Assembly: GCA_000827205.1 (NCBI GenBank)
Contig: KN832556.1
Coordinates: forward strand, 1,213,849 to 1,277,848
Direction: 5' to 3'
DNA length: 64,000 bases
Source of the DNA: Plicaturopsis crispa FD-325 SS-3
Taxonomy: Eukaryota; Basidiomycota; Agaricomycetes; Amylocorticiales; Amylocorticiaceae
Shown: positions 33,415 to 45,472 of the stretch, piece by piece
Position numbering within the stretch: the first letter of the stretch is position 1
How the letters are laid out: every line of letters begins with the position of its first letter
Program-made: the position numbers and the translations under genes
Notes under the pieces: model-generated
The model's database searches: none
The model's input: the letters and a program-made list of their open reading frames with translations, nothing else
What the model was told of the DNA's origin: nothing

Positions 33415-34508
33415 TTATACCGAGATGTAGCCGCGATTCGACGTGCGGCGCGGGCGTACCGTGGAGCAGAGGTGCGACACGACGTCGCTGAGCATGTAAG
33501 GGACTTCCTTCCAGAAATCGCGGTGTCTACGAGCAAGCATCAACACCCTCTCAAAAAAAAATGTAGATGGATACGTACGGAATGAGATCGGCACCGGAGG
33601 CACCGTATGTAGAGTAGTTGTAGTATGCCCCTAATCCAAAATATGCAACGAAAGCAAGCAGGAGACTGGCGTAGCGCGTTGGTCAGCACACACCAATGGA
33701 TGAAGGAAGCACACGCACACTAGGAAAAACCAGCCAATCCCACTTCCGACGTTCTCTTGCTTATCCTCGCCCTTCCCCCCTTCGTCGTCGCTCGGGGACT
33801 CTCCGTCGCCTTTGAAACCACATCCGGCGGGTGACAGCCAATCGAGTTTCAGCTGCGCACCGTCGTACGTCGAAAATGTGGGGTCGGATGCTTCCGTGGC
33901 GCATGTGAGGTTGACTTGCAGAGATTGCTCTATTGGATCTGCTTGGGGGTTTAAGGGGCTCGGGTACGATGCACCATGCAGCGTGAGAAGGACTCCTTTC
34001 GGGGCTGTGAGAAGGGGTCAACAGAATGCGCATTGAAAAGAACGCGCGCAGTATCATACATGATTGTGCAGAAGACTGCGCGTTTAAGCTGGATGTTTGA
34101 GCTATTGGCACGACGGCGACTATTCGGTCAGCCTGGTTGGTTTTCTTGTTCGTCTTGGTGAGGCATGCCCGGGTACCCGAGGGACACTAAAGTGTGCCCG
34201 TGAACATACTTCTCGACGCGTCACGGAATGACATTGCGTACCTGGTCGGACTCGGCAATGCCATCCTGCGGTTTTAGCTCAGCACACAGGTCAAACCTGA
34301 GCGTATCAACCATAGAGCTTGGGGGTGTATCTCGCGTCCTGGACACGGTATGCTCGCCTGCGAGTTGGGTAAGGTCGTATTTGTAGGAGTCAATTGTCAG
34401 GTGGCAGTCGAACGAAGCGTCATCCTGGGCCGAGACGAGAGCTGTGTGCAAGACCAAGAAAAGAAAAACGAGCGACAGCGGAGACATTGCTTGTCGCCGT
34501 AAGATCAT
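33415..34508 (-). CDS. ATG27: Atg27-like type I membrane protein
   Basis: Minus-strand, several exons. The signal peptide is in MILRRQAMSPLSLVFLFLVL (M8 at 34487 is an alternative start). The lumenal mannose-6-phosphate-receptor-like domain begins DASFDCHLTIDSYKYDLTQL, with paired cysteines in FDLCAELK, RACLTK, NLTCATEA and PAGCGFKG. The membrane helix (SLLLAFVAYFGLGAYYNY) is followed by the diagnostic Atg27 cytosolic turn YGASGADLIPHRDFWKEVPY and a short tail ending at 33415. Yeast Atg27 cycles between Golgi, vacuole and Atg9 vesicles and is needed for efficient autophagy. It is divergent from the ataxin-3 gene, with 228 bp between start codons. Confidence 0.88.
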
Positions 34509-34736
34509 GACGGTGTAAAGAAAGAAACAGGGAACAGCGCGACGGACAAGCGACGGAGCAAGGAGAGCTGCAGCAGCGCCGGCGTCGCGATACGGTACTG
34601 CTTACGTAACCTGACATAGTACGCGTATATTGAACGCGCTCCGCGTCTTGTCCTCGACCTTTCCCTAACTTTTCTTAACGGTACATATCAACGCGATCTA
34701 TAACGGCTTTTGAAAAGGTCTATACACATACTAGAA

Positions 34737-36540
34737 ATGTCGGGTCTCGAGCGGCTAGCGTCCACGATCTACCATGAAAAGCAGCAAGAGGGATCCATGC
34801 TCTGCGCGCAACATGCCCTCAACTCGCTATTGCGTGCGTGTTCATGTCAATTTTGTCGTGCTTAGCATCAAAGCTAACGCGACGGTGCAATGTAGAGGGA
34901 AACTATGTGGGTCGCTGCTAGGATTTGATTACAGTGCGCCACGAGATTGAGCTTGGCACAGTTTACTGCAGTCGATCTCAGCGACATCGCAAGACACCTT
35001 GATTCCCTCGAGCAGAACTTTGACGACGCCAACAACGGGTCTGCAAGTACCAACATGGATGACACTGGGTTTTTCTCTATACAAGTTCTCGAGAATGCAT
35101 TGCAAGTATGGGGCCTCAAGTGAGCGTCTCGTCTTTTGCCGCCGGCGCTATCGCTAACGCCCTCAAGCCTTGTTCGATGGCGAAGTGAGGACATGAAACC
35201 GTACCAGGATAGGCCACAGTGCGTCCATGCCATTATGGCATTGTCGCCTCGCTCCTAATCTTGAGGTACAGCACGCAGCTGGCGTTTGTGCTCAATTTCC
35301 AGCAGCATTGGTTCACCTTGCGGAGGTTCGGCCACGCTGTTCCCGATCTCGACGCAGATGAAGGCAACGGCCATTGGTTCAACCTGAACTCTTTCTTACC
35401 TGCACCTGAATGGGTTGGCAAACTGTACCTCGGAATGGTCTTACAACAAGCTGAGCAGGAAGGTCAGCCGTGAAACGATTCTGGCTATGCATGGGTGCAA
35501 TCTAAACCTCATTTCAAGGATACTCTGTATTTGCTGTTGTGCAGCAAGACCCATCTGCTCCACTTGCCCTCCCTAGAACTGAGGCAGACGATATTGCATC
35601 TACCCTTCCCGAGCCAACCTCCGTTGCCCGTACATCCGGCGCGCGTCTCACTACCGCTCGGGACCCGTCGGCCGTGCCTGCAGCCACACAGCACCTTCCG
35701 GAGACTGGATTTGAGGACGAGGATATGGAGCTCCAAGCAGCCCTCCAAGCGTCCCTTATGGCTGACTCTTCTGATTTTACCCTGCCTCACCCTGTGTCTG
35801 CGCATTCATCTGCACCTGCCTCTGGGTCACGCACGCCTATGCGGTCTAACTTTCCTGTTATTCCTGGAGCATATATCCCTGATACCGAGCTCTCGGAAGA
35901 TCCCTCCGACCCTGTTGCGGCCAGTATGGCACGCAACCGTGCAATGCTCGACCGCATGCGGCGCGAGCAGGAGATGGCGCTGCAGGAGGGTTATGAAGAG
36001 GAGATTGCGCGCGCGCAAGGGGGCCAACATCCTGGATCTGGAGCGTACCCTGGGTTCGGTGCACGGCCACCCGTCGCCGAAGAGGACGACGAGGACGAGC
36101 TGTTCCGTCAGGCGATCCGCGATTCAGAAGCGGACAACAACGCGCAGAGGGACGACGACGACATGGAGGTAGACGATAGTGAATACCGCCCCTCTGCGCC
36201 ACGGATACCGGTCTCCGCACCGGGACCTGCATTCGGCGGAGGAGCTCATCGGGTGTATGACGACGACGATGCTGAGCTCCAAGCAGCATTGAAGGCTTCC
36301 CTAGAACAAATACCTGAAGGCTTCGTCCTTCCCGAGTCGCCACCGCGGGTCCCACCGTCCCATCCACCCCCCGCCCAATTGGTTGTCCCCCAGACACATG
36401 ATCGTGAGCAGTCCGAGGATAACTCTGAAGCTGGCTCTGAAGCGGACGCGAGTCTGGTTTCTTCTGACGCCCCGGAGCCTGAGGAGAACCTGGACATGGA
36501 CGAGGTGCGGAAGAGGCGGTTGGCTAGATTCGGCGGCTAA
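34737..36540 (+). CDS. Ataxin-3-like Josephin deubiquitinase with UIMs
   Basis: Multi-exon. The N-terminal Josephin cysteine-protease domain starts MSGLERLASTIYHEKQQEGS. The catalytic Cys is in SMLCAQHALNSLL (residue 23), and LSDIARHLDSLEQNFDDANN follows. The catalytic His is in GNGHWFNLNSF, with the Asn/Asp partner in that same block. After it lie three ubiquitin-interacting motifs: DEDMELQAALQASLM, DEDELFRQAIRDSE and DAELQAALKASLEQ. The C-terminus has RRLARFGG. Ataxin-3 trims Lys63 and mixed ubiquitin chains and works with p97/Cdc48 in protein quality control. There is no polyglutamine tract. About 470 residues, longer than the animal protein because of acidic linkers. Exon phases agree throughout. 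Confidence 0.9.
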
Positions 36541-36829
36541 ATCGGAATGGATTCAAAAGGAGAAGAATAAGTGCATGAAGAATATACATTTTGCATGTAA
36601 AATCTGGACAGATTACAGTGATTGAATGCCAGCCATATACAGATTTATAATCGCAGATGCCAATCCTTGCGTCCCATACTACGTCTCCTGCTGGTTAGTT
36701 GAGCGCCGGTGCTGGTTGAGAGGATGCCCAAGGACGGTCAGAAGATTTAGGTTCGGACCAATTCTTGTCCCGCGGCCTGTATAATATGGCTTACTGTAGT
36801 AGGCGCTTGCTGAGAGGACGGTGTAATTG

Positions 36830-37111
36830 TACCAGCGAGGCAGGGAAACAAGCACCGTTGTCTCACGACACGGTCCCCTGGGATATCCTCGCTGCGTCAT
36901 GGGCTATCACGGGGAAGGGACAAAACACCACTCTGAACACAGACCAAAAAAAACAAACCATACTATAACTATCCACAAACCAAACCATCCATCCGCTGCT
37001 AAATCGACATGATCACCCCTCACAAAGGCTTACGAGCGCAGTCAGAAATTCCTCGAAAGAGTCGAACGACAGCGCAGAGGTGGGTAGGGAAAATGCCCTT
37101 TTGCATCCCGT
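36830..37111 (+). repeat. Dispersed repeat of about 280 bp, copy A
   Basis: An inverted near-copy lies at 44226-44501. The first 88 bases from TACCAGCGAGGCAGGG are identical, and the remainder carries scattered substitutions and a small indel, ending at GCATCCCG. It has no terminal inverted repeats, no poly-A tail and no clear target duplication. It sits in the gap between the ataxin-3 gene and the acetyltransferase gene. Class unknown. Confidence 0.8.
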
Positions 37112-37408
37112 CATGACGATTTAACAAACAGATAGAATAAGGAGAGTGTCAACAAGGAGACAAGCAAAATGGAGGACACCTACCAGCGAAGTTGCGCGGC
37201 ACGCCATGTAGCTCTGCGCGTGGTTGATGGCGCAGCTGTTACCATATGTATGATGTGAGTCAATCGTCCATACGAGCACACAAGAAGACTTGGACCTGGA
37301 CTGCGCTCGCTGCGGACAAGGCATCTATAAATTTCCCGAATATATAATCTACTCATTCCAAGGCGTCAGTCAGACGTTAAGCTCGATAGTGACAAGCCTA
37401 CATACAAC

Positions 37409-38151
37409 ATGACCTCGACAACACCTGGCAGCATTACCCCCAAGTTACACCCTGCAAGCATTGTCATCACGCCAATGACTTACGACGATCTCCCCGGCGC
37501 GGCGAGGGTTCAGTTGTCGAATTACCGCCCCACATCGCGGATATTCTCCCTAATCGATCCAGAGAAGTTGCCGGTGCACGAGCGCTTGACACAGACAGAA
37601 CTCCGAATGAAGCGCTACCTCGACAGCGGCGACAAGGTGTTGTTGAAAGCGAGCCTGGCGGAGACGGGCGAACTAATGGGGATAGCGATCTGGCAAAAAC
37701 CTGGGAGGCCAGTGAGGGAGCCCGAGCACGACGAAAACGAGATGACGGAGGAAGAGAAGAGGCTGTATCAGAATGTGAACATCCCTTTGTGGCAGACGTT
37801 CAATTCACAGCTAGTCACTACCCGGGACGAGGTCTTAGGCAGTGAGCCGTACTGGTGAGCTCAAGCCGTCAGCACGTGTGTTCCCAATCGCTGAAGCGAC
37901 TCACCTGTGCCAGGTACCTTTACCTGCTCAGCGTACACCCCGCACACCAGGGTCAAGGCGTCGGGTCCCAGCTCTTGAACTGGGGCATTGCGACTGCGGA
38001 CGCGTCCGAGCCGAAAGTTGCGATATACCTCGAAGCAAGTCCGGAAGGGCAGAGACTATACGCTCGTAGAGGTTTCGAGATCGTGGCGTGGGTGGAGGTT
38101 TCGGGTCACAAGTTTCCAGGAATGAAGAGGAAAGCTGGGTATTTGGCGTAA
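37409..38151 (+). CDS. GNAT-family N-acetyltransferase
   Basis: Two exons, about 225 residues. Exon 1 from MTSTTPGSITPKLHPASIVI includes the N-terminal fold elements ITPMTYDDLPGAARVQ and ends at EPYW. The intron (about 37854-37914) joins TG|G in phase to YLYLLSVHPAHQGQGVGSQL. That block is the acetyl-CoA pyrophosphate loop (Q/R-x-x-G-x-G/A, here HQGQGVGSQLL). YLEASPEGQRLYARRGFEIV forms the C-terminal strand pair typical of fungal small-molecule GNATs. The substrate cannot be told from sequence. Common in fungal secondary and detoxification metabolism, but nothing clustered here supports a pathway. Confidence 0.85.
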
Positions 38152-38612
38152 CATCAGTCGCATAACGAGGCTTGATTTTGAATAGCGCTGGCGAGTGTGG
38201 TAGGGGACCAAGCATAAGTTGTCATAGCCGAGAGGCCTTCCTTTTAAGAGATATACCAGTTTGCGAGGTAGCACACAGACTATGCAGGTACGAACTCAGC
38301 GTGGATTGAAACATGGTCAACATGGGGATTCCCTGGTATGTCTTATGGTGGGCAGGGAATATCGCACCGCATTGTCACCTTCCTTCGAGCAAAGCTGGAA
38401 CTCCCGATGATCCTGCCTTTCCACCCGCCTTGGTGGGCATCAGTGGCCTGATGAATGGCTATTCCCCAGAGTAGAGAGTTGCCATCCTGCTCGTCCGTGT
38501 CACTGCCTGACTTATAAGCAAGATATAGAACGGCTAAAAGGGCACGAATCGTACCAGATTTCATGCGATGATGAAGCGGAGCGCAGATAATCCGACAGTG
38601 TGTGCCGCATCT
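38152..38612. other. Convergent 3' region, no gene seen
   Basis: 460 bases between the acetyltransferase stop and the DUO1 stop. No supported feature. Confidence 0.45.
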
Positions 38613-39746
38613 TTAACTTGGTCGTGACAGGCCCCGAGGAATAATCGTTGGAGGCCTTAACGAAGAAACTGACACCGGCCGTTTGGCTGCAGTGCCGCCG
38701 GAGTCTGTCTGTGCGCTATTTCCACCCGACGAGCGCCCGCGGGTCGCTGGCGCTGTGCGCGGAATAGCAGATGAAGCTGTCAACGGGGATTGCTATGATG
38801 AAGGATAGTACACAGATCGACAAACCTCCACGCGTGCCCCGGGCCGTTCCGCGCATAGATGCCCGTGTGCCCCTTACACCACGGACGCCACTACCTCCAA
38901 CCTTGGTAGTTGGTACCGCCTTCTCGCGCCGTTCACGTTCCTGTTGTTCGCGTATTTGTCGCTCTCGCTCTTCCCGCTCAATCCGTTCTCTCTCACGTTG
39001 GGCGGCGAGGGCGCGCTCCTCTGCTTCCCGACGTGCCTTTTCTTGTGCGGCCGCGATCTCCTGTTCCATCACCTCCTCATCCTATAGCATGTTCAAGTTA
39101 TTAGGAAAGGTAAGGAAGGAGATCGCGAGGATACGCACGACTTCAGCACCCTCCCACCTCTCATCGAATATCAGCCGCGTGACTGCTTCTGATTTATCAA
39201 GGATGTTGGAATATTTATTCAGTAAAGCGTCTGTCTGTTCGAGCTGAGCCATTATACGCTGATGGTTCGCGTCAGACGGAATCCTATCGGTGGTTTCAAG
39301 TAACAACGTACCTCTGCTCCTGACTGCGCTGACTGCAATGCCTCAGAATATAAAGCAAATGCTGAGTTGAGTTTACGCAAGATGAAAAGGTCGTTTTGGA
39401 GCTTTTCTTCGCGTTTCTGAGCATCTAGACGCGCCCTCTTCTCCACTTCTTCTGGGGATTCTTCTGCCTCACCACCTACATCGTCCCTACGTATCGTCGC
39501 GTCGAATGCACCATCGTCGTCCTCCTCATCGCTACCACCGCCGCGAGATAGTAATGCTTCGGCAGCTTGTGTCGGATGCGCAAGGAGACTAAATGGTTTT
39601 GGCTTCGGTTTATCGGAAAGAGATAATTCGGATATGGAGAGGTCGCTTGTATTCGACGAGGACGAGTGCACGGGTGGAGATTCCGAAAGAAGGCGGGCGT
39701 TGCTGGAAGGAAGAGAGAAATCGGAAGAGTCGTACTGCCTTGACAT
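38613..39746 (-). CDS. DUO1: DASH (Dam1) complex subunit Duo1
   Basis: Minus-strand, several exons from MSRQYDSSDFSLPSSNARLL. The conserved Duo1 core reads REEKLQNDLFILRKLNSAFA, then YSEALQSAQ, and after an intron AQLEQTDALLNKYSNILDKS with LIFDERWEGAE. A long Glu/Arg single helix follows (EEVMEQEIAAAQEKARREAE), then a Gly/Arg-rich tail. I join a final exon (acceptor near 38735) encoding SSGGNSAQTDSGGTAAKRPV and ending IIPRGLSRPS, since the unspliced alternative gives an unlikely hydrophobic tail. The ten-subunit DASH complex rings spindle microtubules and couples them to kinetochores. It is divergent from GPI18, with 317 bp between start codons. Confidence 0.88.
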
Positions 39747-40063
39747 GATCGTATTTCCTTCGAAGTAATTTTCGGTGTGAACTGATATCGTGGAGTCCCG
39801 GTGTCGTCGTAGAGATTGTGAACGTCGAAAGCAAGTCCAACACCGCCGAACTTAAAGTTCGCGTTCAATGCGATAGGGGCTATTTTACATACCTGGCATC
39901 CAAGTTCAGTGGCAGCCGGAGTTTGGCCGGAGTCAAACGGTAGTCTAGTCCTTGTTTCTTACCGTCATGACCTCCGCCTCGCAGGAAACGATATGCTAAT
40001 TCTCTACCTTGAAACATCCTGAACTGGGACACGCGCTGAAAGTGTTTCTCTTGACTCCACGCG

Positions 40064-41544
40064 ATGCCCGAGTCTGCAGAGTCACTGCTCCGTCGCGACC
40101 ACCGTCGAGCCCTACTTGCGTTATCCATCATATCCAGACTATTCACACTCTTGATCATCCTGCTGTCAAGTCATTTACCGTTGTTTGACGCGTCGCCACG
40201 CCTTCATCTTAATGCATTCCCGCTCATAAATGGACTTCTACGGTGGGACGCGTTCCATTTCGGCCATATCGCACAACACGGATACGTCTACGAACACCTG
40301 TGGGCCTTCTTCCCGGGGACTCCATTTATCATGCGCCTAGTCTCTACCGTCGTCGGCAGTGCTGAACCATGGGCACGGGTCTTAATTGGCGGTGCCATTG
40401 CAGCGACCGCGACGATCACGTCCGTGCACCTCTTGTACGACCTAACCCTCGAGTTATACCACTCGTCAAACTTTGCCTTCCTCGCTGCATTGCTTTCCTT
40501 GCTTCCTGCCAGTCCTTCGACCTTACTATTTGCGTCGTACACTGAACCGTTCTTCACCTATCTATCATACAGAGGTACGCCCAAGCAAAAGCGGTACAAC
40601 AAGGCTTTGTCTAATATCTGTATCAGGGATGCTTTACAGTGCCCGCGAAAAATGGGTTTCGGCAGCCGTTTGCTTTGCCTTGGCAGGCGCGTTCCGCGGC
40701 AACGGAATTTTTCTGAGTGGATTTATCATCTGGGGACGCATCGTACACCCTTTCTTCTCCGGAAAACGAGTGAGTGATGTTTCTTCGTCCTGGGTTTCTA
40801 CCACTCTTGACCACGGAGATGATTCTTTAGATAACGTTCATTGGCCTCATGTTGACCACGTTATTGGTTTCGCTCGTAATCGCTCCTTTCATAGCTCACA
40901 ATTATGCTGCCTACCGTGCATTTTGTCTCCCAACCAGTCCATCTCCGGTCCACGCTCTTTCCGCCGCCGCGTCATCCATCGTGGCCTCTGCCTCTGCCGG
41001 ACGTGCGGTTCCTCTCCACAGTCCTCCCACCCGATACCCCGAGTGGTGTAATAAAGTCATGCCATCGATATATTCTCATGTTCAGCGCAAATACTGGGGC
41101 AACGGGCTCTTCAGCTACTGGAAACCACAGAACATCCCGAATTTCATCCTACCGGCGCCGGCTCTCGCCGCCCTATTTTACTTTTCGTTCCGACACATTG
41201 CGCCTTTCATCCAGAGTCTCCGGCAACATCATCTCCGGCCCCAGAGCGTCCTCGTCCGATTCGCGACCGACCCTATAACGCCACATGCGTTGTACACCCT
41301 GTTCTTCACGATTATGCTGGTCGTCAATGCGCACACACAGATCGTACTTCGGCTTGCCGCAAGTATGCCCGCGGTTTATTGGGCGGGCGCTGCGCTGATC
41401 GTGGAGGGCCGGAAAAGCGGTCGTTTGCCGGACGTCTCGAAGAACAACTCAGCGAGAACCTTTGGTCAACGCTATGTCGGATGGAGCATTGTGTGGGGTG
41501 CTATATCAGTGGTTCTCTGGAGCGTCTTCCTCCCACCTGCGTAG
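40064..41544 (+). CDS. GPI18: GPI mannosyltransferase 2 (PIG-V/Gpi18 family)
   Basis: Adds the second mannose to the GPI anchor core on the lumenal side of the ER, using dolichol-phosphate mannose. Three or more exons from MPESAESLLRRDHRRALLAL. The first membrane helix is SIISRLFTLLIILLSSHLPL. The lumenal catalytic region LLRWDAFHFGHIAQHGYVYE holds the family WD-x-x-H/Y-F motif, and FFPGTPFIMRLVS follows. After introns come SAREKWVSAAVCFALAGAFR with GNGIFL, multiple hydrophobic helices, and the conserved YSHVQRKYWGNGLFSYWKPQ NIPNF block. About ten membrane spans are expected. Length (about 420 residues) is normal. Essential in yeast. Confidence 0.9.
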
Positions 41545-42063
41545 TAGACAGTTACGCGTTGCAATCGACCACGCGGATATCACAACTCCTCTTCCGTATT
41601 TGCCGGGAGTGAATCGCATGCTGAAGACAACATACCCCGTGAGCCTTTCTTGTCCCCACACTCTTTCTATACACCGATGTTACTAAAAGCCATGCTGTTT
41701 TCAAGCTTCTGAATCCTTGGAAGTCTCGACGCACGTTTGATTACCCCCATTCTGATGCGGATCTATCTATGCGCGCAAACATCCTCGTTGATGTGCAATA
41801 TATGTGGCGCGACACGCGACACGCACGTACGGTCTACTTAGTAGTTTTTCCATGTTTGCTCGGAAGTGGCAGAACGTGGTTTAAACGTTGCCCGTGGGAT
41901 CAAAGGGCGAAGGAGCACGGACAACCTTGACTGCGAATCCTGCTGAAAGTGGACCTTTCTCAGTTGAGCGTGCATTCTCGTCCGACCGATCTGTACACTG
42001 CGTGGTTGTCTGAGTCGCGATCCACGACGGCAATCGATTACTGTATGTCCAGCATTTTTTGAT
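41545..42063. other. Intergenic, no gene seen
   Basis: About 520 bases between two same-strand genes. No supported feature. Confidence 0.45.
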
Positions 42064-43881
42064 ATGGTCCAAAGCGCTAATTCGAAAGTAAATGTTTCTG
42101 CGCAACAGGATATCGGCGCGATGTCTGCAAATCTGGTGTGCATAAATGACGACGTCCTTCGATGTATCATCGAGCACATTTATTACACGACGCCACCTGC
42201 GGTTATGATTCGAGGAGATCTGAACCAGGCACGAAAGCTAATACCGCTCTCCTTGACGTGTCGGCGGCTTCGTGCAGAAACAATGCCGTGGATCTTTCGT
42301 AGAGTGCATAATTGGCCTCGTGGCCTGTGGCCGAAAAGTCTATGGAAATATTTCGTGTGAGGAATATCATGCGACCTCTGAGCAGTAACATGTACTAACT
42401 TCATGATCTTGCCGTAGCATATTGCAATTACGAGAAATTGTGCACTTCCAGATAGCATATCCGTCCTGCCGTCTGGTCGACGTTCCGATCAATCTGCGTC
42501 GTTACGTGCACGTCCTCCCCTCGATGCCTAACCTCACCACTTTGGAGATAAATGCGCATCAACCTCCGCCAAACGAGCTGATATGCGCCGCGGCAGCCAC
42601 GCCCCAATTACGGACGATAATCCTGCACGAGACACCTCTGAACGGACCATTCATGCAAGGATTCTCACTCTTTTCGCGCCTCGAGAACTTGACCATCAGC
42701 GAAAACGTCTGGGAACACAAACCCGGCAAAGAAGAGGAGCGGGACAACGTCTCGGGATACCTTCGTGCTGTGTCGCGCACCCTGCGGCAATTGGATATCT
42801 CCGCTGGCCTCCTCGACCTAGAACGTTTCTATGAGATTATGTGGCCTCAGCTTTCGTCGCTCACATTGTCCGGACCTTGTCCGGCCGAATACCCCTTTTC
42901 TTTGAGCAGCCTCGTCGCTTGCATGCCGTCCCTTCAATCCCTAGCCTTGAATCTCTGTGCAACCGAGCTTGGCTCCAGACCAGATCAAGGGCCTGTCCCA
43001 ATATACGGATTGCAAGACGGCGCCAGTTCTTCCCCGATATCGGTTCTACTTCCCAAACTGACGTCTCTTTCCCTTTCGAACATCCGCTATCCCCAAGACC
43101 CGATAGTCACCCAAATTCCGCATTTTCTCTCGACTTTGCGAGTGACGGCCTTCCGTTTCCTCGACCCATATTACAGCTCTTCCCGGCAGAGCCCGGGTTG
43201 GCGATCGTATTCTCCTCTGTCGCTCCAAGCCGCTTTCGACATCATTCCCCGCCTCGCTGCAATGTCCCAACTTACAGAGTTGTCATTGTCGTTGCAAGCA
43301 TTGCCCACGCCAGGACTAGTCGACGCTATCGCATCCGCATGCCCGCAGCTCCAGACACTAGAGTTAGAGGAAGGTCCCTTCCACGATTTTGATGACCATC
43401 GTCCATTTCCTTTGCCGGTAAGTATGATCAACTACCGTGGATGGGTTAACAGAACTGATGCAATGCAATATTTCAGTCTCAGCTTGCCGTTCCTCTCTCG
43501 CGCTTTACTGAGCTCCGAACCCTGCGGATGTCCTTGAAGGACAAGGACAACGCTCATACCCTTGAGGCAAATGATTTCACCCTGTATAGTCCGATAGCGC
43601 AATTGTTTGCTGAAAGCGTACGGTGTCTCCAAACGGCCAGCTTCACGCTGTACGTGGAGACTAGGAATGTGCACAAGTGGATCGACTTCGTCATTCGACG
43701 GCACCGGCAAGGTTGCTCGCCTACTGTCTTTGGACACAAGTATAGCGAGGAAGAATTCAGATCTGATGGTTCACAGGCGGCTCTCAGAACCTACCAGCTG
43801 ATTGGAGCCAGCGGAGATGACGACTATGAGGAAGACGAAGATGAGGACGACGAGGACGAGGACGAGGAGGACGAAGTATAG
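42064..43881 (+). CDS. F-box/leucine-rich-repeat-type protein with acidic tail
   Basis: Three exons. The N-terminus has an F-box-like segment (LVCINDDVLRCIIEHIYYTT, then LIPLSLTCRRLRAETMPWIF). An irregular LRR solenoid follows, with repeated L-x-x-L-x-L units (MPNLTTLEINAH, QLRTIILHET, LENLTISENVW, LSSLTLSGPC, LTSLSLSNIR, LQTLELEEGP). Such proteins recruit substrates to SCF (Skp1-cullin) ubiquitin ligases and are hugely expanded in mushrooms. The last exon ends in a Glu/Asp run and a TAG at 43879. The same frame then continues as another 47 almost purely acidic codons to a TGA at 44023 (see the separate entry). An ATG at 42121 is an alternative start. Confidence 0.8.
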
Positions 43882-44025
43882 GATGACGAAGAGGATGACG
43901 AAGAAGAGGACGAAGAGGACGACGACGACGACGACGACGACGAGGATCAGGACGATGATGAAGATGAGGATCAGGATGGCGATGAAGAGGGAGACGATGG
44001 TGATGAAAACGAAGAAAGTGAATGA
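43882..44025 (+). repeat. In-frame acidic GAN-repeat extension after the F-box gene stop
   Basis: A purine-rich microsatellite of GAC/GAG/GAT/GAA codons, directly following the TAG and in the same frame, ending in TGA. It would encode about 47 residues, almost all Asp or Glu. It may be a tail recently cut short by a point change, a polymorphic stop, or plain 3' UTR repeat. Confidence 0.75.
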
Positions 44026-44225
44026 GACCTGGATGTACTCACTTTTTTAACGGTGAGTCTACTAAACTGATTGCGCCGCCTGTCCTCTCGAGCCACAAAT
44101 CCCATTGTACGCCTGTGCCTGTCATGCTGATCTAACGCTACCACCCGACAGTGAATCCCATCGAGCTATAGTTATCCAGCGCCATACCCTTGGCCATACC
44201 AACAAAAATCGCACTCAAATTCAGT

Positions 44226-44501
44226 ACGGGATGCAAAAGGCTATTTTCCCTACCCACCTCTGCGCTGTCGTTCAACTCTTTCGAGGAATTTCTGACTGCG
44301 CTCGTAAGCCTTTCTGGCGGGTGATCATGTTGATTTAGTAGCAGATGGATGGTTTGGTTTGCGAATGGTATGTTTTTTTTTATCTGTGTTCAGAGTGGTT
44401 TATGTTTTTTTCCCTTCCCCGTGATAGCCCATGACGCAGCGAGGATATCCCAGGGGACCGTGTCGTGAGACAACGGTGCTTGTTTCCCTGCCTCGCTGGT
44501 A
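44226..44501 (-). repeat. Dispersed repeat of about 280 bp, copy B (inverted relative to copy A)
   Basis: Reverse-complement partner of 36830-37111, starting (on the minus strand) at 44501 with TACCAGCGAGG and ending at 44226. It lies in the gap before RPA12. Confidence 0.8.
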
Positions 44502-44854
44502 ATATTGTAAGGTACTCTTTCCATGTCCCTTTGACAGTGTTGAGTATCGTACAGCCCACGGGTGTCTTGTCAGTCCAGAATGAAATTTATTGAATGCCCT
44601 AGTACAATTCAGCACTCCGATCTAGATATTTTGATATTCTTTACGGTGCAAAACTCAGGACATCTGCAGGACTTGCAGCTTGAAGCTTGGATTTACCATG
44701 GAACGCGTCGTGAAACGCCACAAAATATATGATCCCATGACTCGCTGCAGTCGCCCACGTGAGGCCAAATTATTCCTTTGCCGACACTTTTTTCGCGTTC
44801 GATTCCGATTCATATATAAGTTCAAGTTCAACCGCCGCTCGTCGAAATTTAGGG

Positions 44855-45472
44855 ATGCCGTCTCGCGCACATAAGATTGGTACGTTCGTACATGTCCGCG
44901 CTCTATAGATCTACAGACTAAATTTCCTCAATTTGTGCAGGATCCCTGCTGTTCTGTCCCGACTGCGGCACTCTCCTCAACCTACCACACGAGAACGAGA
45001 ACGTTGTCATCTGCGAGCAATGCGCGCATCAGGAGCCTGCTAGCTGTATGTTTCTATCGTCGAGGGGTCGTTATAATTGTAACTGACGTGAAAATCCGAC
45101 AAAGCTTACGAGAACATAGAGATAACGACGCGGTCGCATCCGGACGCATTCCCCAGTGCATTGCGGCAGAAACGGAAGACGCAGACCAAGGTTCATGAAG
45201 GAGAGGTGCTGATGAAGGTATCCGAAAAATGTCCGGAATGTGGGCATGGAGAGGCGTATTTTCAGGAGAAGCAGGTGTGTCGTATTGTCTGCAGTACTGC
45301 GATTAATGCTGATGGATATACTCAGATGCGCAGTGCCGACGAAGGGTCTACGATACTGTATACTGTGCGTCTATTTCTCTATTACACCGTAAAGCATGCT
45401 ATCGTTCGTTTGCTAATGTTTTGTCGGGATCAGTGTGTCGATTGCAAACATGGATGGCGCGTTAACAATTGA
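44855..45472 (+). CDS. RPA12: RNA polymerase I subunit RPA12
   Basis: Five exons, about 122 residues. Exon 1 encodes MPSRAHKIG and splits a Gly codon. Exon 2 holds the N-terminal zinc ribbon SLLFCPDCGTLLNLPHENEN with CEQC. The C-terminal TFIIS-like ribbon is split over exons: EKCPECGHGEAYFQEKQ, MRSADEGSTILYT and CVDCKHGWRVNN. The acidic hairpin (SADEGST) that completes the RNA-cleavage site is intact. The protein aids Pol I in cleavage, proofreading and termination in the nucleolus. Length and domain spacing are standard. Confidence 0.93.

Noticed and set aside
36830-37111. A solo LTR or MITE for the dispersed repeat
   Set aside because: It lacks TG...CA ends, terminal inverted repeats and a target duplication, so only the neutral term repeat is justified.
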